Virus record (IMG/VR): IMGVR_UViG_3300009163_000025 | Location: 24,349 to 88,348 of that record | Source: a virus | Length of the DNA: 64,000 nt | Reading direction: 5' to 3' (one strand) | Shown: positions 61,558-64,000 of the stretch, one piece after another | Layout: each line of letters begins with the position of its first letter | How positions within the stretch are numbered: position 1 is the first letter of the stretch | Translations under genes and position numbers: made by a program | Notes under the pieces: model-generated | The model's database searches: none | What the model was told of the DNA's origin: nothing | What the model saw: the letters and a program-made list of their open reading frames with translations, nothing else

Positions 61558-61960
61558 TCTTTTTCTCCTTAGTTTTCAAACCACCTTTTTCTAGTTTTTC
61601 TCGCATAATTTGAAGTTGATCGGGAGATATTAAGTGTGATATTTGTTTAGCCTTTGAATTATTATACCCAAAGAATTCCGAAATAATACGAATGTCCTCG
61701 CCCAACTCATTTTTCAGCCACTTGCTATAGCGTTTTCTAGGCCTGAGACTATTTAGTAAATAGGCAAACTGAGGTTTGTTGTCGAGAATGTTGTGAAAAT
61801 TCATCTCATTAGCGTATAGAACGCTATCGGGAAATAAAGAAAGTCCACGATTTACAATAAAAGCATTATAAGTTTTTTCTGCTAGTTCATCGTTTTCTGT
61901 TCCGTTCATCATATCAGTCTTTGTGTGACTGACTGCATTAATGTAATCAAATGGGCTCAT
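61541..61960 (-). CDS. 62: Clamp-loader small subunit (gp62)
   Basis: 139 residues. AEKTYNAFIVNRGLSLFPDS, ANEMNFHNILDNKPQFAYLL and NSLRPRKRYSKWLKNE match the T4 gp62 pattern. With gp44 it loads the gp45 sliding clamp. It overlaps the regA start by 17 bases. Two nuclease genes separate it from gp44, unlike T4. Confidence 0.85.
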   Translation of the reverse strand: MSPFDYINAVSHTKTDMMNGTENDELAEKTYNAFIVNRGLSLFPDSVLYANEMNFHNILDNKPQFAYLLNSLRPRKRYSKWLKNELGEDIRIISEFFGYNNSKAKQISHLISPDQLQIMREKLEKGGLKTKEKKNGNRN

Positions 61961-61961
61961 A

Positions 61962-62627
61962 TCAAAAAAACTCTATAAGGTTGTTTGACGGTTCGTATAT
62001 TTTTTTGGTATCGAATGGCGTCAGTTTCATTGCTTCAACTATATCATTTAAATAACTATTTTGCAAGTTTTCTAAGTTTTCAACATAATTAGATAAATTA
62101 ACACGATGAATTTTTGTAAAATCTGATGGTGCTGTTATAAACACCACTTCGGACATTGGAATATTCTTAGCAGAAATTCCATCACCATAATACTGAATGT
62201 AATTATTTAAAATGTTTTTATCAATCACGGCAGAAGATTGTTCGTCAACTATCATAATAAATTCAGAATAAGTTAACGGCAAAGTCAAATGTTTATTTGT
62301 GCTTCTACTGTTGAGTAAAATTATTTCACTAATCTTTTCTTTTTTATTTCCAGTTTTTGTGTGAAGTCCATGTGATACATATTTCATTTCAACATGTATA
62401 TTATATTTTGGATAGAAGAAGTCTCTACCCACATCATCGAGATATTGTAATTTGCCTGCGCTAAATTTCTCTACTGCCTTTTCAAACAAATCACTTTTAT
62501 GAAATCTCATCTTTCGACTATTCAATGAAGTTCCAATTGAATTAACCAAAACATTCATTGCAGTCCATGAAATGTCTTCTCTCAAAGATTTTGCAATATC
62601 ACTTGAATTCACAATTGGCAAACTCAT
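61962..62627 (-). CDS. Restriction-endonuclease-like protein
   Basis: 221 residues. DDVGRDFFYPKYNIHVEMKY then VSHGLHTKTGNKKEK near 64-95 looks like the D/E-x-K core of the PD-(D/E)xK nuclease fold. The rest is helical with LTYSEFIMIVDEQ. No partner methylase is visible. It adjoins an endonuclease-VII-like gene and lies between gp44 and gp62, which suggests a mobile insertion. Confidence 0.5.
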   Translation of the reverse strand: MSLPIVNSSDIAKSLREDISWTAMNVLVNSIGTSLNSRKMRFHKSDLFEKAVEKFSAGKLQYLDDVGRDFFYPKYNIHVEMKYVSHGLHTKTGNKKEKISEIILLNSRSTNKHLTLPLTYSEFIMIVDEQSSAVIDKNILNNYIQYYGDGISAKNIPMSEVVFITAPSDFTKIHRVNLSNYVENLENLQNSYLNDIVEAMKLTPFDTKKIYEPSNNLIEFF

Positions 62628-63043
62628 AATGTAGTTCTCTTTAAGTATTCAACTGCTTTCATAAGGCCTTCAAGTGTATCGCCCAATGCACCAATGGCAC
62701 GATTGCATGGACCACAAAGCCAGCCTCTAAACTTTATATTAACAGGATCGTGGTCTAAATTCAAGCCATATTGTCTTCGACTTAGATCAGCATTGCTTCC
62801 TAAGTTGGGTGGTAATCCACAACAATCACAAACCAATGGAACAGGTGGTGCAGATTTTCGTATTTCTTCAATCTGATTTTTACGCACCTTTATACATGGT
62901 GTGCAACGTGTGTCTAAATTATCCCACTTCTGATAATGCGGTGCAAATTCAGTTGTTGGTTTTTCTTCTTTACAGTAAATACATCTCTTCATTTTTTGTT
63001 GAAGAGGTATGCCTAAGAATTCATGTAACGTGCCATTGCTCAT
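62624..63043 (-). CDS. Endonuclease VII-like HNH nuclease
   Basis: 139 residues. CIYCKEEKPTTEF and CTPCIKVRK give a first zinc site; CDCCGLPPNL, NLDHDPVNIKFRGWLCGPCN and RAIGALGDTLEGLMKAVEYL match the recombination endonuclease VII/HNH pattern. It overlaps the gp44 stop by four bases and the 61962 gene by four. Stand-alone members often act as homing endonucleases. Confidence 0.8.
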   Translation of the reverse strand: MSNGTLHEFLGIPLQQKMKRCIYCKEEKPTTEFAPHYQKWDNLDTRCTPCIKVRKNQIEEIRKSAPPVPLVCDCCGLPPNLGSNADLSRRQYGLNLDHDPVNIKFRGWLCGPCNRAIGALGDTLEGLMKAVEYLKRTTL

Positions 63044-63978
63044 TTGAATTCACAACTAGCCATCACTTCGGTTAGAAACGCAACAAAGTTGATTTCTTGA
63101 TCAACAACAAATGCAGATTTGTATTGATAGTCTGCTAAAAACAAAACCATTTGTGGTACTGAATTGGGTGCAAGATAGTCATTGCAACCATCAAAGATTC
63201 TACGGAACATAACTGATGGTTCATTATCTAAGTTCTCAGATACCCACTTACGCATTCCTGCAAAGTCTTTATCTTTCAATTTAGTAATGAGAGTTTTGAT
63301 GTTGTCTTCAGATACACTAGACAAAAGTCCTGCATCAATTTTACCTGTAGCAGAGTAGCGTTGAAGTTCATTGAGAACACGCCTCCAATCAGGAAAGAAT
63401 TTCATGATCAAGCCAGCAACAGCCGACAATTCAAATTCAATCTTTTCTGTTTCGAGAATGCCAGTCACACGTTTCATAAAACGACCAGCAAGTTTTGGTT
63501 TGTCTGCGTTACTTATTTTAAATTGTATAACGGAACATCTGCTGTGGAGTGGGGCAATGATACGATTGAGAAAATTGCAAGTAAGGATAAAACCACAATT
63601 AGCAGAAAACTCTTCCATGAAGTTCCGTAATGCGGGTTGAGTAGATTGAGGATTAAGGTAATCAGCCTCATCAAGTATGACATATTTTCTTCCACCAGTG
63701 AATGAAACAGTTGACGCAAAGTTTTTAATTTCATTGCGTAAGGTATCAATGTTGCCATTCATCGATCCGTTAATAACGATATAAGTGCATCCAAGTTCTT
63801 CAAGCAATGCCTTAGCGATAGTAGTTTTACCAACGCCAGGACCGCCCGCAAGAATTAGATTGGGGACATTCTTTTGGTCAACGAATTGTTGAAATGTCGC
63901 TTTTAAGTCTGCTGGAAGAATAGTATCTTCAACAGTTTTTGGTCGATACTTCTCGACCCACAAGAAATCTTGTAGCAT
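63040..63978 (-). CDS. 44: Clamp-loader large subunit (gp44)
   Basis: 312 residues, as T4 gp44 (319). FLWVEKYRPKTVEDTILPAD at the start, AGGPGVGKTTIAKAL (Walker A), KYVILDEADYLNP (Walker B), and the sensor region ILTCNFLNRIIAPLHSRCSV with SRC. It is an AAA+ ATPase that opens the sliding clamp. The start ATG lies 22 bases from the window end. Confidence 0.93.
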   Translation of the reverse strand: MLQDFLWVEKYRPKTVEDTILPADLKATFQQFVDQKNVPNLILAGGPGVGKTTIAKALLEELGCTYIVINGSMNGNIDTLRNEIKNFASTVSFTGGRKYVILDEADYLNPQSTQPALRNFMEEFSANCGFILTCNFLNRIIAPLHSRCSVIQFKISNADKPKLAGRFMKRVTGILETEKIEFELSAVAGLIMKFFPDWRRVLNELQRYSATGKIDAGLLSSVSEDNIKTLITKLKDKDFAGMRKWVSENLDNEPSVMFRRIFDGCNDYLAPNSVPQMVLFLADYQYKSAFVVDQEINFVAFLTEVMASCEFK

Positions 63979-64000
63979 AATTCACCTCACCATAACATAA

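Noticed and set aside
1-64000. CRISPR arrays, insertion sequences, integrase and attachment sites
   Set aside because: No regularly spaced repeats, transposase or recombinase motifs were seen in any frame.

Overview
The window reads as part of the genome of a T4-like (Tevenvirinae-type) myovirus of a Gram-negative host, most likely an uncultured aquatic phage. The evidence is a full T4 replication core (gp44 and gp62 clamp loader, RegA, gp43 polymerase, UvsX, gp41 helicase, gp61 primase, RNase H), aerobic NrdA/NrdB with a thioredoxin, ThyX, T4-type late promoters (TATAAATA) and many small gene families that recur in marine and freshwater T4-like phages. The DNA is AT-rich, genes are tightly packed (many ATGA or TAATG overlaps), ribosome sites are AAGGA-like, and early promoters are near-consensus sigma70 (TTGACA, 16-17 bp, TATAAT), which fits a proteobacterial host. 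Almost everything is on the minus strand; only 21548-24844 is on the plus strand.

Layout by descending coordinate, which is the direction of transcription. 63978-54785: replication core (gp44, two inserted nucleases, gp62, RegA, a Dps, small proteins, a phasin-like protein, Hsp20, an Sm-like protein, gp43, UvsX). 54795-49651: a 2OG-Fe(II) oxygenase, gp41 helicase, membrane and small proteins, a BPL-N-type amidotransferase and a KxDG protein that looks like a covalent nucleotidyltransferase. 49498-41179: virion-type genes, including a very large multidomain protein with an N-terminal nucleotidyltransferase and an EF-hand-like repeat protein. 41177-39910: small membrane proteins and a probable Rz/Rz1 spanin pair. 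39841-33138: primase, ThyX, NrdA, an LpxH-like phosphoesterase, a glycosyltransferase, thioredoxin, NrdB and a secreted nuclease. 33136-24853: RuvC-like resolvase, ClpP-like protease, two glycan-type proteins, a canonical tryptophan halogenase and a GH19 endolysin under a late promoter. 24844-21548 (plus): a cassette of membrane and unknown proteins. 21389-12725: early-type small genes, many under their own promoter, plus RNase H. 12542-5256: a tRNA region interleaved with a second halogenase-like protein, three 2OG-Fe(II) oxygenases, a periplasmic D,D-peptidase, a phosphoesterase and an acetyltransferase. 5195-1: small genes, a phosphoesterase and an envelope cassette (an LPP20-like lipoprotein, an entericidin-like lipoprotein and a DUF4384-type exported protein).

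The most striking feature is the tRNA region. I read 24 canonical tRNAs plus one deviant initiator-like tRNA. They cover all 20 amino acids, almost without redundancy, including three CAT-anticodon tRNAs (the bacterial trio would be elongator Met, initiator Met and Ile2). The same region holds a long-stem structured RNA between tRNA-Glu and tRNA-Cys and a 218-nt structured stretch without an assigned gene. A second layer of interest is regulatory: a 16-bp GTTG-N8-CAAC dyad lies just upstream of the -35 box of several early promoters, a 41-nt promoter module is repeated three times, and an 11-bp inverted repeat brackets the -10 box of the primase/ThyX/Nrd promoter.

Taken together the genes give the phage its own DNA replication and nucleotide supply, a nearly self-sufficient decoding set, and several tools for altering the host envelope (D,D-peptidase, lipoproteins, LpxH-like enzyme, glycosyltransferase, spanins, endolysin). 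All family calls are by eye from motifs; none was checked against a database.
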